Source: Nepenthes gracilis (lineage: Eukaryota; Streptophyta; Magnoliopsida; Caryophyllales; Nepenthaceae). Taken from it: a stretch of DNA of 64,000 nucleotides. This document shows, piece by piece, positions 23,382 to 35,450 of this stretch. Each line of letters begins with the position of its first letter. Position 1 is the first letter of the stretch. Both the position numbers and the translations under genes were made by a program. The notes beneath the pieces are model-generated. The model worked only from the letters and a program-made list of their open reading frames with translations, ran no database searches and was not told where the DNA came from. The stretch lies in the NCBI GenBank assembly GCA_033239525.1, contig BSYO01000024.1, forward strand, positions 12,891,268 through 12,955,267, read 5' to 3'.

Positions 23382-26300
23382 ATGAGTGTGACAGACATAC
23401 TAACCAGAGTCGACGCGATATGCAAGAAGTACGACAAGTACGATGTCGACAAACCCAGCGACGCCGGCGTCTCCGCCGGAGACTCTTTTGCTCGTCTCTA
23501 CACAGTCTTCGTTTCCGAAATCGACACCGCGGTCCAGGTTCTTTCTCTTTCTCTCTCTGAATTTATGTGGTATAGGTTTACAAATTGTTATGTTTATTTT
23601 TTCGCTGATCAAGTATATGCTACTCTTTTTTAGTTGCTTCTTCAACTCTGCTCCCCTCGATATATCTGAAAGAACCCCCCCCTTTTTTCGGTTTTAGAAA
23701 TCGGAGGCGGCATCGGTAGAGAAAAACAGGGCATCGGTAGTGGCTATGTATGCGGAGATTAGACGAACAAAGGCTCGATTACTTGAGGAACTTCCTAAAC
23801 TGCAAACACTGGCTCTCAAAAAGGTTTGTCATTTGCGTTTCATCCAGTAGAGTTAATATGTTGGATTCTATTGGTTCTTTTATTCTGATCATATTGGGAC
23901 TTCGAATACGTATCTAAATGTAGTTAGGGACCATCAACTAGAAATATTTAGAGTTAGCTATTTTTTTTTTTTTCACTTTTATTGTTGTGGTGTTGCTGAA
24001 AATTGTCCACTGAATTTAGTGATGAAGAAGTCTCCTCTTGAATTTTATTTATTAGTTTATGAACCTTTGCTTTTCAGGGCATAACTAACTTCTGCAATTC
24101 GCATGTACATGTATTATATGTTATCGAGAACGGAAATATAAGCTGTTATTCTCTTAGCTCATTAATTTTGGCAGTTATTAGATAATTGAGCACTCCGAAT
24201 TCAAGCAAGGGAAATGAAAAAGTATGGTGCGGAAGGGAAGGGAGTGGAGAAGGGGGGAGAGGATTGGAAAAATTAGTGAAAATTTTTACAAAGGAGAGAA
24301 ATTGGTCTTCGCTTGTATAGATGTTTATTGCTCTAGAGTGGTGTTTTATTGTTGAGATCGTGCAAGTTAACCCCAACAAAAAAGAAAAGAGAAGTGCTAT
24401 CATTCTTCTACATCCACCTGCCACATGGTACGATATCAGCAATCGAAATCTCCTTATTATGTAGAAAGATGGATAGATATAGAATTGTATTTCAACTTTG
24501 TCATTGCAGAAATTGATGCTACCCTTGCACATGAATCAATAGCTATGGTGAGTATGTTTGGGGAAAATATATTTTTCATTATGTGATTTTTCGGCTATCC
24601 CTTTTGTTTTATAATGACCATATGTAGGTCAAGAATCTCTCAAAGGACGAGCTTGAGGCCCGCACTGATTTAGCCTCAGCCCTGAAAGACAGGATCGACT
24701 CAATACCAGATGGGACCCCAGGTGGATCGAAACAAACTAGTGGGTGGGCAGCAGCTTCAGCCTCACGCACAGGAATCATATTCAACACAACTTCAGGTGA
24801 CCAATTAATTTTGTATTTTTAATTTTGATGAATTTACTTTGGTTTATTGATTAATTGCTTCACTCCTTGTTTTGTTATTTGTGACAGAGGGAAGTTTTGA
24901 TGGTGATTATTTTCAGCAAACTGAGGAATCAAGCCAGTTCAGGCAGGAGTTTGAAATGCGGAAAATAAAGCAGGCAAGTAGTTTCATTAGCCGTGTATTT
25001 TGGTGACAATTTCAGATTTTGAATGTTTCTTTGATTTTTTCAATCTCAACTTTTCTGTATTATTAATGGTTTTATATAAGGTGGTTTGGCCATGTATTAA
25101 TGGCTTTCCTCAATGTGAATCGATGGTTTCATATAAGGTGGTTAAAGACAAGAAGGGTTAGTCTTTGTAAGTTTTTCTAGGAGTCATTCATGTGGAACAT
25201 TTATGATTTGCTTGGATATCATTATTGGAAGGGGACGGAAAAGAGGAGGAGAGGTTGTCTTCTTTTTGTTTGGACAACCATTCTAGAGAATGGGATGGAT
25301 GGAAGCTACTAACATGTTGCTCTTCCAATACAGTCTTGTTTATTTACGAGGGGGCAAGCTTGAGACCACCATGAGTTGCTTTACTGTGGCTTGAAGGTCA
25401 TAAATTTTGACCAGTTAATGTAATTTTTTTGGTAAATGCTTGTTACCTCTACTAATCATCATTTGATTGCATGATGGAAGGGCTCCATGCATCTTGCCCT
25501 TTTTATCCCTTGTTATTTACATGGTGCAGTTTTTATGTGTAAGTGAAAGGGGAATCTTGATGCAATAATAGAGTAGTTGTCATATGATTTGATAATCACA
25601 AGATTCAAGTCATGGAAATGACTTTCTCCATAATACATGTTGTCCAGCCCTTTGCTAAACATAAGTCATTTTTTTGGTGATAGATGTAAGTCATTTCGAA
25701 AGAATTTTAAAAAAATCTATTGAATCCTTTCTATTACCTATGTTTTGGAGAATAAAATGGTCAACTATAAAGAATTTGGGATCTGTCCACATTGCTCTCT
25801 TTCCTTCCTTTTTATCTATCCAAAGGAATTTGATCTCTTCAATTCATGCTATCTGACTTAAGTTGTTGGGGTAGTAGATTTTCTTTAAGGATTGCTTGTT
25901 TCCAGCCGTTGCTTCTTTGGTGTTTGCCAAATCGTATATTTTATGAAAGAAAAATCTTGCAGAAGTCTGTTCTTTGCTGTCATATGAATAACATGTATTT
26001 TAACAAAATTGGAATATGTGGATCTAGTTTCAACTTATCCAACTTGGACAAAAGCACTTAAAATGACACATTACTCATAATAAAGCATTGTCCTCCTATT
26101 ATTCAACCAAAAAAGGGCCCCACTATCACATTTCTGTATGCTACACTGCAACTTTGTATTTGGTAAGACAGACAACAGTTGCAATTTCATGATGTTGGCC
26201 GTACCAATTTACATAGGATGAAATTATTAATTATTAATCTAAGATGCACGATCACTTTGTATTTATTGCAGGATCAGGGTCTAGATATTATTGCTGAAGG

Positions 26301-28343
26301 ACTGGAGACGTTGAAAGACTTGGCCCATGACCTGAATGAGGTCTACTTTCTGTAGCGTTCTCTAGTTTATCCCAGCTTTTGAGTCTCCAGTTTTTCTAGT
26401 ATGAAGTAAAACAGTTATTATGGATATGTAACACATTTTTCTACAGGAACTGGACAGACAAGTGCCATTGATGGATGAAATAGATGAAAAGGTGAGTCTT
26501 TGACTCTTTCTCACTAAGCAATCCTTCGTAATGGGTTTAGGATTGAATATATCAATAGAAAGAAATTTCTCTCCTTGTTGACACTTGAGGAATTGTACCT
26601 GCTAGATAGTTCTATCCTTTTTCCTGTACTCATGATGGTAAATATCTGGGCAAGTAAATAGCATGGTGAATGGTCATATAACATTCTTTCCCCACAATAA
26701 GATGGATTACATTAAACATTGACTTTCTGTTTGATGCATGATGCAAATATCAAACTATATGTATCGGTATCGGAACCATGAAACTAATATTTTTTAATAC
26801 TGCGATAATATTACAATATGTCCACTTTATTGTCCAATATTGATATTTTTGCGACCAATGCCGATACCAATACGGGTAATTTCATCTATGGTTTGTTGTC
26901 CTCTACTTCTCTGTTTGCAGCAAAGATGGTTAGGTATCATTTAAACATTTTTCTTTTGTGTGGAAGTTCTTGATATTTTGACTAATTACCTATAGCATGA
27001 ATTGGCATTGTGAGATGAATTGCAGGTGACTAATTATTGGTGTTACCTTTGGTTTGTTCCAGGTTGACAAGGCATCATCTGATCTTAAAAGTACTAATGT
27101 AAGACTCAAGGACACAGTAACCAAGGTATAATGCTGACTCTTCCCACATTCCCAGTAGGGCTAGAATCTTTTTTCTCATGTGGTTTCCTCACCAATGCTG
27201 TTGAATTATTTCAGCTGAGGTCCAGCCGCAACTTCTGCATCGATATCATTCTCTTGTGTATAATTCTAGGAATTGCAGCCTACTTGTACAAGTAAGTTCC
27301 GGTCTCCATAGTGCTTGTTACAGCATAATTTTAATTTCAATTTTTTTAAGTTGAACAATTTTTGCTTAGTGATTATGCAACATTTAGGCATTTGGCATAG
27401 TATTTTATTTTGATGCCTTGTGTATTTCTACAAACCGGTATAATGAACCTCATTTTGAATTAGCATTGTTGGGAACTCTCGTAGTTTTTAGTACAAGTAT
27501 ATTATACAACTTCAGTTATTCAATTAAGTACAACTGTCTTATGCATACCTCCAGGTTTATTAGATCCTGTCTTGTTTTACTCTTACATTTAGAGAATCAT
27601 ACCCAATTGTCCATTCCTATTTTAATATTGCATTTGTATCACATAAAGTGATGAAACATTGCAACATAGAGGGCACCTACTGAAGTCTCATGGGAGGCTT
27701 TAGAAAGAATATGTGCTCAATGCCATTGAAGATGTATATGATGGGATGATGACTGCTGCAAGAACCGTAGGATTGGGAATAGGGGATTTTCCAATTACAA
27801 TAGGTTTCCATCAAGGATAATTAAATTGACCCCTTTTACTTGGATATTGCACCGCAATCAAGGTTCCTTAGTGTATGTCATAACAAAATTATTGATATTT
27901 TGATAGATATAGCTACATGAGTAGAATTGAGGTCAGAATTCTAAAAAGAGTTTCCAGAATCAAAATTTTGAAGGATGAAAAATGAGTGAATTGATTTGTT
28001 GCAAGGAGATTTTGTTGGTTTTGCTGGTGGTTTTCATTTATTATGGCAACAAAACTCTATTGGCAAAACCTTCTTTCCACTAAGTGGAGTCAACTCTATG
28101 AATTAGCTTACAACATTTTGCTTAATTTAGTACAATATCTTATGATAATATAAGCAATATTAAATTATTTTTTATCATATCATTCTGAGTTTTTTTCTAC
28201 ATCTATTTCTTCCTTTATTTCCTACAAGCACAGCAGAAATCTATTGGGTTGGGTCTGTGCAAATGCTTTTCAGATTTGGCATAGGCGGCAGACTTGGGCT
28301 TAACACTTAATCATGCTTTTTCATATGCAGTGTGTTGAAGTGA
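23382..28343 (+). CDS. SYP71: SYP71-like Qc-SNARE (syntaxin of plants 7 family)
   Basis: Membrane-fusion SNARE; the plant SYP7 family acts at the ER, endosome and plasma membrane, including the forming cell plate. Exons: 23382-23537, 23698-23823, 24628-24796, 24888-24973, 26272-26340, 26447-26491, 27063-27125, 27215-27291, 28331-28343; total 804 nt, 267 aa, against about 266 in Arabidopsis SYP71. The start MSVTDILTRVDAICKKYDKY is the family N terminus and settles the ATG. The Qc-SNARE coiled coil spans about residues 175-238, with the likely zero-layer glutamine at Q207 in ELDRQVPLMDEID. One tail anchor (about 245-263, rich in I/L) ends in AAYLYNVLK, so the protein is tail-anchored with a cytosolic body. 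Intron 4 (24974-26271) uses a GC donor, and intron 1 starts with the weak donor GTTCTT. The three family paralogues cannot be fully separated by eye, but the sequence fits SYP71 best. Confidence 0.95.
26732..26892. mobile_element. ATATCGG MITE family, copy 3
   Basis: Starts with 'catgatgcaaatatcaaac' and ends 'cgggtaatttcatctatgg', which are inverted-repeat counterparts. It has the internal phrases 'gtatcggtatcgg', 'ctgcgataatatta' and 'gcgaccaatgccgatacc'. Shorter than other copies. In SYP71 intron 6. Confidence 0.6.
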
Positions 28344-29132
28344 ATCTGTTGCTGTGCATACTGCCTCCACGGCTTCTTTGTGTGACTTGGTGAGAGCCCG
28401 TTCCTATCCTTCTACTTCTCGTTCCTCGTCTCCCCCACTTCTTGTTTTCCCTAGTCATGTAAATTGAGTTGCTATTGAGTTAGTTTCATTTGGTTTGATA
28501 TGCTTTTTCACATTTTGTAAGGCAATCAGCCAGTCATTGCATTTTTCTTGTTGCTGACGAAACAGTGTGGAAGGTTAACCCCCTCACCTAAAACCTAGCA
28601 GGATTCTGTCGATGAGAGCAAACCACTTCCTGCATGACGTATAGGAAAATTTTATATGGAAAATGCTTTTCTAGAAATTAACGATAAAAGTTATGAGAAC
28701 TTTACATTCAGAAGTAGTGCTTCATTTTCAGTAGTCACCGTTATATGAACCTGAACATAACTCACAACTTGGGTACACAATTCTCCCAACATGTTCCGTA
28801 AGACTAGAGACGTTTGTAGAGAGAACCCGAATAAAAAAGTGAATCAATAGAAGTGTTTTACATTGGTTCTATAGTAATATATCAAAGTTTCTATTAAGAG
28901 TTCACATTCTGTTAGTCACATGACAACATCAGTACCAATAAAATCAGAATATATATATATATATATTTTGTACATATGTATGTAGACAATTGGTTATGGA
29001 ACTTGTGGAAGTGACACCCCCCAAATGTAGTCCTAGCCCTATGATGTTATCTTTCACCTTGATGTTGCAGTCACATTTCTGCATATCAATCTCATAAGGT
29101 AGGAAGAATCCTCCTTGATTATCGGTTGAGAA

Positions 29133-29388
29133 CATGAATGAAAAATTGGTATCAATATTGATATTAATCACGACTATATCAGTATCAGATAATATATATT
29201 GATATCGAATATTACATTTTTTAAAAATAATTGTAAGCTGAAATGTAAATATTGGGCCTATTGATTAATATTTTGAATATTGATTGATATATCATTGATA
29301 GGAAAAATGTTGTAATTTTTCGTAATATTGGAAAGGGCCTAACATTAATAAATATCGGATGTTGGCCAATATTTTTATCTATTATGGC
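29133..29388. mobile_element. ATATCGG MITE family, copy 4
   Basis: Left end 'catgaatgaaaaattggtat'. The right end 'ccaatatttttatctattat' is its inverted counterpart. Inside are 'atatcagtatcagataat', 'aaatattgggcctattg' and 'taatattggaaagggcct'. Intergenic, 3' of SYP71. Confidence 0.6.
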
Positions 29389-29631
29389 AATTTTAGTTGT
29401 TAAAATGAAATAGATGATAAATATAATAACTATTGTCAGGTGATAAAATATAAGAAAAAAATAGAGTTAGAAATTGTTATTATTATATTTAGTTAGTTAT
29501 TTTAAATAGATAAAAATAAAGCTAAAATTATTTTTATAGTGTTTAATATGTATTAACATCAAAAAAATAAATTAAAAATCAATGTATGACCTTTTATCGT
29601 TGTAATAAAAATATGTTCCAATACTTCGTGC

Positions 29632-29770
29632 TACCATCACCTCACCATCATAATCACACCACCACCATCTCTCCACCGCCACGGTCATGCCGCCACCGCC
29701 CCCTTATCGCTGTTACCATCACACCACCAGCACCTGTTTGCCGCCGCCGTGACATTGTGGTCACCACATA
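29632..29770 (+). repeat. CCA/CCG-rich low-complexity tract
   Basis: A C-rich run of CCACCA, CACCAT and CCGCCGCC triplets in otherwise AT-rich DNA. It gives a Pro/Thr/His-rich frame of 61 codons from 29586, but no splice context or recognisable protein was seen. Confidence 0.6.
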
Positions 29771-30569
29771 AAATGCTCAAGAGAGATGCCCATCCTACTT
29801 CTAGTACTCTTTTTGAGTAGAATGGAAAAAGGATACATATTAGGTGTGGTTTTAGTTGATCCCATAAATTTTTTTCATAAATAAAATAAAATTATATATA
29901 AATAGATTACTATTGAATTAAAATTTTTTTATTATTTTCTTTGATATTTCTTTATTTACATCTCATATTAATCTATTGATCGTAATAAGTTATTTATTTA
30001 TATAAAATTATGATTTTTTTTTTCATTTTTGTACCAAAATAATTATATAATTGTTTTAGATTTAATTTGTTAAAAATAATAAAACTCAAGTATTGAATTT
30101 TATCAATAATTTGTACAAAATAAAACAATAGTCACTTGTTGCACCATTATTTTTTCTATAAGTTAGGTTACAATATATTAACTATGCATTGATTAAAATC
30201 CATAAATTTTAGTCCTGAAAATATGATTGATCAAATAATAGAGTTATGCAATAAAGTATAAAGTAATGCTTGATTTTTTAATTTCCAATAAAGTAATGCA
30301 ATAAATATATATACTATTTATATATTGACTTTTATATTTATTTGTATTGAAAATGTTTAAAGTATTAATGGATTTTATATTATTTAGTTTTTACTCTCTC
30401 TCATTTCTTTTTTATACTATTTTTAATAATTATGATATAAATAAATGTATAAATAGATATATAAATACTATTTTTTGAAAAATAAATATTGAGTTAGGTT
30501 TTATTGTACCAGACAATATTTCATAATACCCAAGTTAGGTTGAAAGATTGGTTCAAAGTCCTACTTTAG

Positions 30570-31473
30570 TGTGGAGAAAAAATAGAGGGATAAATTATTT
30601 ATTAAAAAAAAAACAATAAAGTTAGGAAATGTAATATCAATTATTTAATGTAGACATATTTGCATAATATATAAAAAAATTCACAATGTAATAAAAGAAG
30701 AGAACGAAAAATAAAAATAAAAAGGTTAAAATCTAAATGTATTATTTAATTATCACAATATATCAAAATTGTTATAAAAATGTATAGAATAAATAAACTT
30801 TTCCCTTTCAGCTAAATTTGGAATATATCTCATACAAAATATTTTACCAAAATTTTTATATTTGAGCCAAATTTAAGATAACTCTAAACTTGTGAGATCC
30901 CACGCCGGATGGGGGAGGGAACGAAGCATGTCTTATAAGAGCGTAGATACCTTTTCGTTATGGATGCGTTTTGGGGGCCGTGGGCCTGCCAGAAATAAAA
31001 CCATGCGAGTTTGGCCCAAAGCGAATAATATTCACATGCGGGTGCCTGGAGGCGTTACAAATGGTATCAGAGACAAGGTCTGGTTCGGTGTGCCAGCGAG
31101 GATGCTGGGCTCTCAAGAAAGGTGGACTATGAGATCCCACATCGGATGGGGAGGGGAACGAAGTATGCCTTATAAGGACGTAGATACCTCTCCATTGTGG
31201 ACGCATTTTGGAGGCCGTGGGCCTGCCAGAAACAAAATCATATGAGTTTTGTCCAAAGCGGATAATATTTACATGCAGGTGCCGGGGGACGTTACAAAGT
31301 TAATATCATATATTTAATATCCTACTCAAAATATAATAATTTATTACAAAATTTATGAATAAAAATTACTATCAAGAGCTATAGCTTTTCTTAGAATACA
31401 TAGAAAAATAAATTTATTATAAAAATAAATTTGATGGTATTTAATTGATTTTTTTCCTATTGTAATAACTAAA
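30570..31473. repeat. Diverged, partly deleted third copy of the 1.98-kb tandem unit
   Basis: 30590-30890 aligns by eye to 32705-32965 (shared 'aaagttaggaaat', 'aacgaaaaataaaa', 'gagccaaattt' and 'actctaaa' in order). 31298-31473 aligns to about 33285-33449 ('aatatcatatat', 'gatatcctact', 'gggaggaagag'). About 320 bp of the unit are missing between these parts, and the TRIM is inserted there. This copy is clearly more diverged than the other two. Confidence 0.55.
30891..31296 (+). mobile_element. Complete TRIM (terminal-repeat retrotransposon in miniature), 406 bp
   Basis: Two direct LTRs of 169 bp each: 30891-31059 starts tgtgagatcccacgccgg and ends gttaca; 31128-31296 starts tatgagatcccacatcgg and ends gttaca. 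Right after LTR1 comes a primer-binding site, TGGTATCAGAGAC from 31062, which complements the 3' end of plant initiator tRNA-Met. A purine-rich stretch, 'aagaaaggtgga', precedes LTR2. The internal part is only 68 bp and non-coding. The 'gagatcccacatcgg' and 'gttacaaatggtatcagag' text is a common TRIM/SMART family of angiosperms. Flanks aaact/aagtt are at best a worn target duplication. A 117-codon frame across it is not a gene. Confidence 0.88.
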
Positions 31474-33449
31474 CTTGAAATGGGAGGAAGAGTTTTTTTT
31501 TTTTTTTTTTGAATTAGCTGGGCCTCAACAAATAATTAAAAGTTTATTTTAGATAATTAGACTTTATTGAAAGTGGTTTTAGCTCTTGGCTTTTTCAAAC
31601 ATTTAAAAGGCTTGTTTGATATATATATATATATATAATAATTTATAAATAGCTCATAGCTTGAGCTTTTCTGTAATTATCATTTTTACTGTTTATCTAA
31701 TAATATAAATACTCTCTCTTTTAAATTTTATTTTCCCTTTTTACTTTTTTTAATTTTTCCTTTTTTTAATTTTTGGACAGAGTATTATTATTATTATTTT
31801 TCATAGATTTTTTCGATTCTTTAGTTTTTGTAATTATTTCAGTTGAAGCATTTGTATGTATAACTATTAAGATGTTATTTTTAATTTAATGTTACTTATT
31901 ATTAGATAAAAATAGGTTAGTTTATTTGTTTAATTTTAATTTTTTTTTTATTTTGTACCCTTTTTTTTTAAAATTAAACAAATGAATAGAAATTTTTATT
32001 TTGTACCCCCAACTTGTCCACATTTACCATCAAACCCACAAATTGATTCATAAAAAAATCATTTTAATAAATCGCATAATGTAAATTAACATCCTTTTTA
32101 ATATATTAATGTCTTTTTTTTGACATTAATTATATACAAATAAAAAAAATCAAAAGTCAAATTTCAAAGGCAACAACTTGATTAAAATCAGCATAATTAA
32201 TGAACTGAACAATTATATTAAATTAATTAAATTTATTGCATAACTAAATGGACTCACTAATCTAGTTTTTTAATTTTTTTAATTTTTTGTAACTAATGAG
32301 TTTTAAAGACAGGCCAAAATTTAGGTGTATAATCTTATCTATAAAGATAATATATAATAAAAATATTGACAAATAATATCAAAATTTAAATTTATAATTA
32401 TAGGCATAATAACCCAATCTAAACTGACAAATATGCTAAAATTGTAAGGATAATACAAAAAAATCACACACATATAAATTCCCAAAATATAAAATTGTAA
32501 ATAAAAAATAAAATATTGCCCATAAAAGTATATTTGATTAAATAGAATAAGATCGAAAATAAAATTTTCCCAAGTTTTTATTTTTGAAAAATAGTTATTG
32601 CCTTTTTAATTAGATTTTTTTGAGTAAAAACTTATTAGAAACTAAGTTTAATTGGAGTTTGCTTTAGATATATAGAAAAATATACACATATTTATTTATT
32701 TATTTAAAAAAAACTGTAAAGTTAGGAAATTTAATATTTTAAATAACTTAGACTAATTTTTAATAAAAAAAAATTATATTTATATAATTAAAAAACGAAA
32801 AATAAAAAAAAAGGTTTATTTTATAAATAATCAAAATTATTATCACAACTTATGGAATAAATAAACAATTTTGTCAGTAAATTTGATTTTTCTGTTCCAA
32901 TTGATGAGAAATTTTTTAACTTGAGCCAAATTTCTTCTTACTCTAAAGCCCTCCTAAAAATTACATTCACTAATAATTACAATCTACTGTTGAACAGGTG
33001 TTATTGCTCGAGGTGCAATAAGTGGTGGTGGGAGTATGGTAATAATATTACAACAAACAAAATAAACAAACAATTTAAATGATTATATCCTTTATTTTTT
33101 TTCACATAAAAGATAATATTATTAGAACAGATTATCTTGTATTAATTAAGTAAAAATATTTTATTATTTATAAATAAAAATACTCTCTTCTTCATTTGAG
33201 ATATATTTTAAAAAGAGCAAAATGTAAATCAAAGATGTGATTAATGTCCAATATGTTTTATGTATTTATTTAAAGTAGATTTTTTCCACATAATATCATA
33301 TATCTGATATCCTACTTAAAAATAATACCATTTATGATAATTATATTTGTGTCTTTGATAGAGTATTGTAGAAGAATTATTTATTATAAAATTATGCTAT
33401 TGGATGGATTGTTTTATCTTTTGTTAAATAAAGATGTGATATTTTATTT
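31474..33449. repeat. 1.98-kb tandem direct repeat, unit 1
   Basis: Unit 1 starts at 'gggaggaagag' and repeats almost collinearly in unit 2. Matching landmarks are 'ggcctcaaca' at 31521 and 33495 (offset 1974) and 'gtgttattgctcgagg' at 32998 and 34975 (offset 1977). It includes a (TA)n run at about 31620. The only longer non-AT feature is the phrase 'gctcgaggtgcaataagtgg'. No genes. Confidence 0.9.
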
Positions 33450-33590
33450 GGGAGGAAGAGTTTTTATTATGATGGATTTTTTTTGAATAGCTTGGGCCTC
33501 AACAAATAATTAAAGTTTATTTTTAGATAATTAGACTTTATTGAAAGTGGTTTTAGCTCTTGACTTTTTCAAACATTTAAAAGGCTTGTT

Positions 33591-33629
<39 letters not shown>

Positions 33630-35450
33630 AAATAGCTCATAGCTTGAGCTTTTCTATATTATCATTTTTACTGTTTATCTAATAATATAAATACTCTCTC
33701 TTTTAAATTTTATTTTCCCTTTTCACTTTTTTTAATTTTTCCTTTTTTTTTAATTTTTGGACAGAGTATTATTATTATTATTTTTCATAGATTTTTTCGA
33801 TTCTTTAGTTTTTGTAATTATTTCAGTTGAAGCATTTGTATGTATAACTATTAAGATGTTATTTTTAATTTAATGTTACTTATTATTAGATAAAAATAGG
33901 TTAGTTTATTTGTTTAATTTTAATTTTTTTTTGTACCCTTTTTTTTAAATTAAACAAATGAATAGAAATTTTTATTTTGCACCCCCAACTTGTCCACATT
34001 TACCATCAAACCCACAAATTGATTCATAAAAAAATCATTTTAATAAATCGCATAATGTAAATTAACATCCTTTTTAATATATTAATGTCTTTTTTTTTTG
34101 ACATTAATTATATACAAATAAAAAAAATCAAAAGTCAAATTTCAAAGGCAACAACTTGATTAAAATCAGCATAATTAATGAACTGAACAATTATATTAAA
34201 TTAATTAAATTTATTGCATAATTAAATAAAATCACTAATCTAGTTTTTTAATTTTTTGTAACTAATGAGTTTTAAAGACAGGCCAAAATTTAGGTGTATA
34301 ATCTTATCTATAAAGATAATATATAATAAAAATATTGACAAATAATATCAAAATTTAAATTTATAATTATAGGCATAATAACCCAATCTAAACTGACAAA
34401 TATGCTAAAATTGTAAGGATAATACAAAAAAAAATCACACACATATAAATTCCCAAAATATAAAATTGTAAATAAAAAATAAAATATTGCCCATAAAAGT
34501 ATATTTGATTAAATAGAATAAGATCGAAAATAAAATTTTCCCAAGTTTTTATTTTTGAAAAATAGAAAATTTTTCCCAAGTTTTTATTTTTTTAATTAGA
34601 TTTTTTTGAGTAAAAACTTATTAGAAACTAAGTTTAATTGGAGTTTGCTTGGATATATATATATATATATACACATATTTATTTATTTATTTATTCCCTG
34701 TGAAACTTACGAAATTTAATATTTTAAATAACTTACTCTAATATTTAATAAAAAAAATTATATTTATATAATTAAAAAATTAATTATTTTTTATTTTATA
34801 AATAATAAAATTATTTATCACAACTTATGGATTATTATTGACAATTTTGTGGGTAAAGGGGTGATTTTTTTGTTCCAATTGATGAGAAATTTTTTTAACT
34901 TCCTCTCTTCTTCTTACTTATGAAGCCCTCCTAAAAATTACATTCACTAATAATTACAATCTACTGTTGAACAGGTGTTATTGCTCGAGGTGCAATAAGT
35001 GGTGGTGGGAGTATGGTAAGCTTATTACAACAAACAAAATAAACAAACAATTTAAATGATTATATCCTTTATTTTTTTCACATAAAAGATAATATTATTA
35101 GAACAGATTATCTTGTATTAATTAAGTAAAAATATTTTATTATTTATAAATAAAAATACTCTCTTCTTCATTTGAGATATATTTTAAAGAGCAAAATGTA
35201 TGCAAGATGTGATTAATGACCGGATATGTTTTATGTATTTATTTAAAGTAGATTTTTTCCACATAGAAATATATCTGATCATGAAAATTAACAATAATAC
35301 CATTTATGATAATTATATTTGTGTCTTTGATAGAGTATTGTGAAGACTTATTCACTGGGAGTTATGCTATTGGATGGATTGTTCTATCTTTTGTTAAATA
35401 AAGATGTGATATTTTATTTATAGATGAAAAGATCTTATTATGATGGATAT
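33450..35450. repeat. 1.98-kb tandem direct repeat, unit 2
   Basis: Copy of 31474-33449. It differs by (TA)n length (about 33594-33622), an extra 'gaaaatttttcccaagttt' duplication at about 34565, and short patches of unrelated sequence (for example near 34850, 34900, 35015 and 35345) between long identical runs. It ends at 'ttattatgatggat', where the LTR-like block begins. Confidence 0.9.

Larger units (their letters stand above)
28344..30540. other. Spacer downstream of the SYP71-like gene
   Basis: Starts with the SYP71 3' UTR (to roughly 28550). It then holds an (AT)n run at about 28949-28967, MITE copy 4 (29133-29388), and a CCA/CCG-rich tract (29632-29770). The rest is AT-rich DNA with no supportable gene. 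Confidence 0.7.

Noticed and set aside
29586..29771. 61-codon Pro/Thr/His-rich frame as a small peptide gene
   Set aside because: Triplet-repeat sequence without splice or promoter context and without a known peptide.
30892..31245. 117-codon open frame
   Set aside because: It lies wholly within the TRIM LTRs and reads the repeated LTR text; not a gene.
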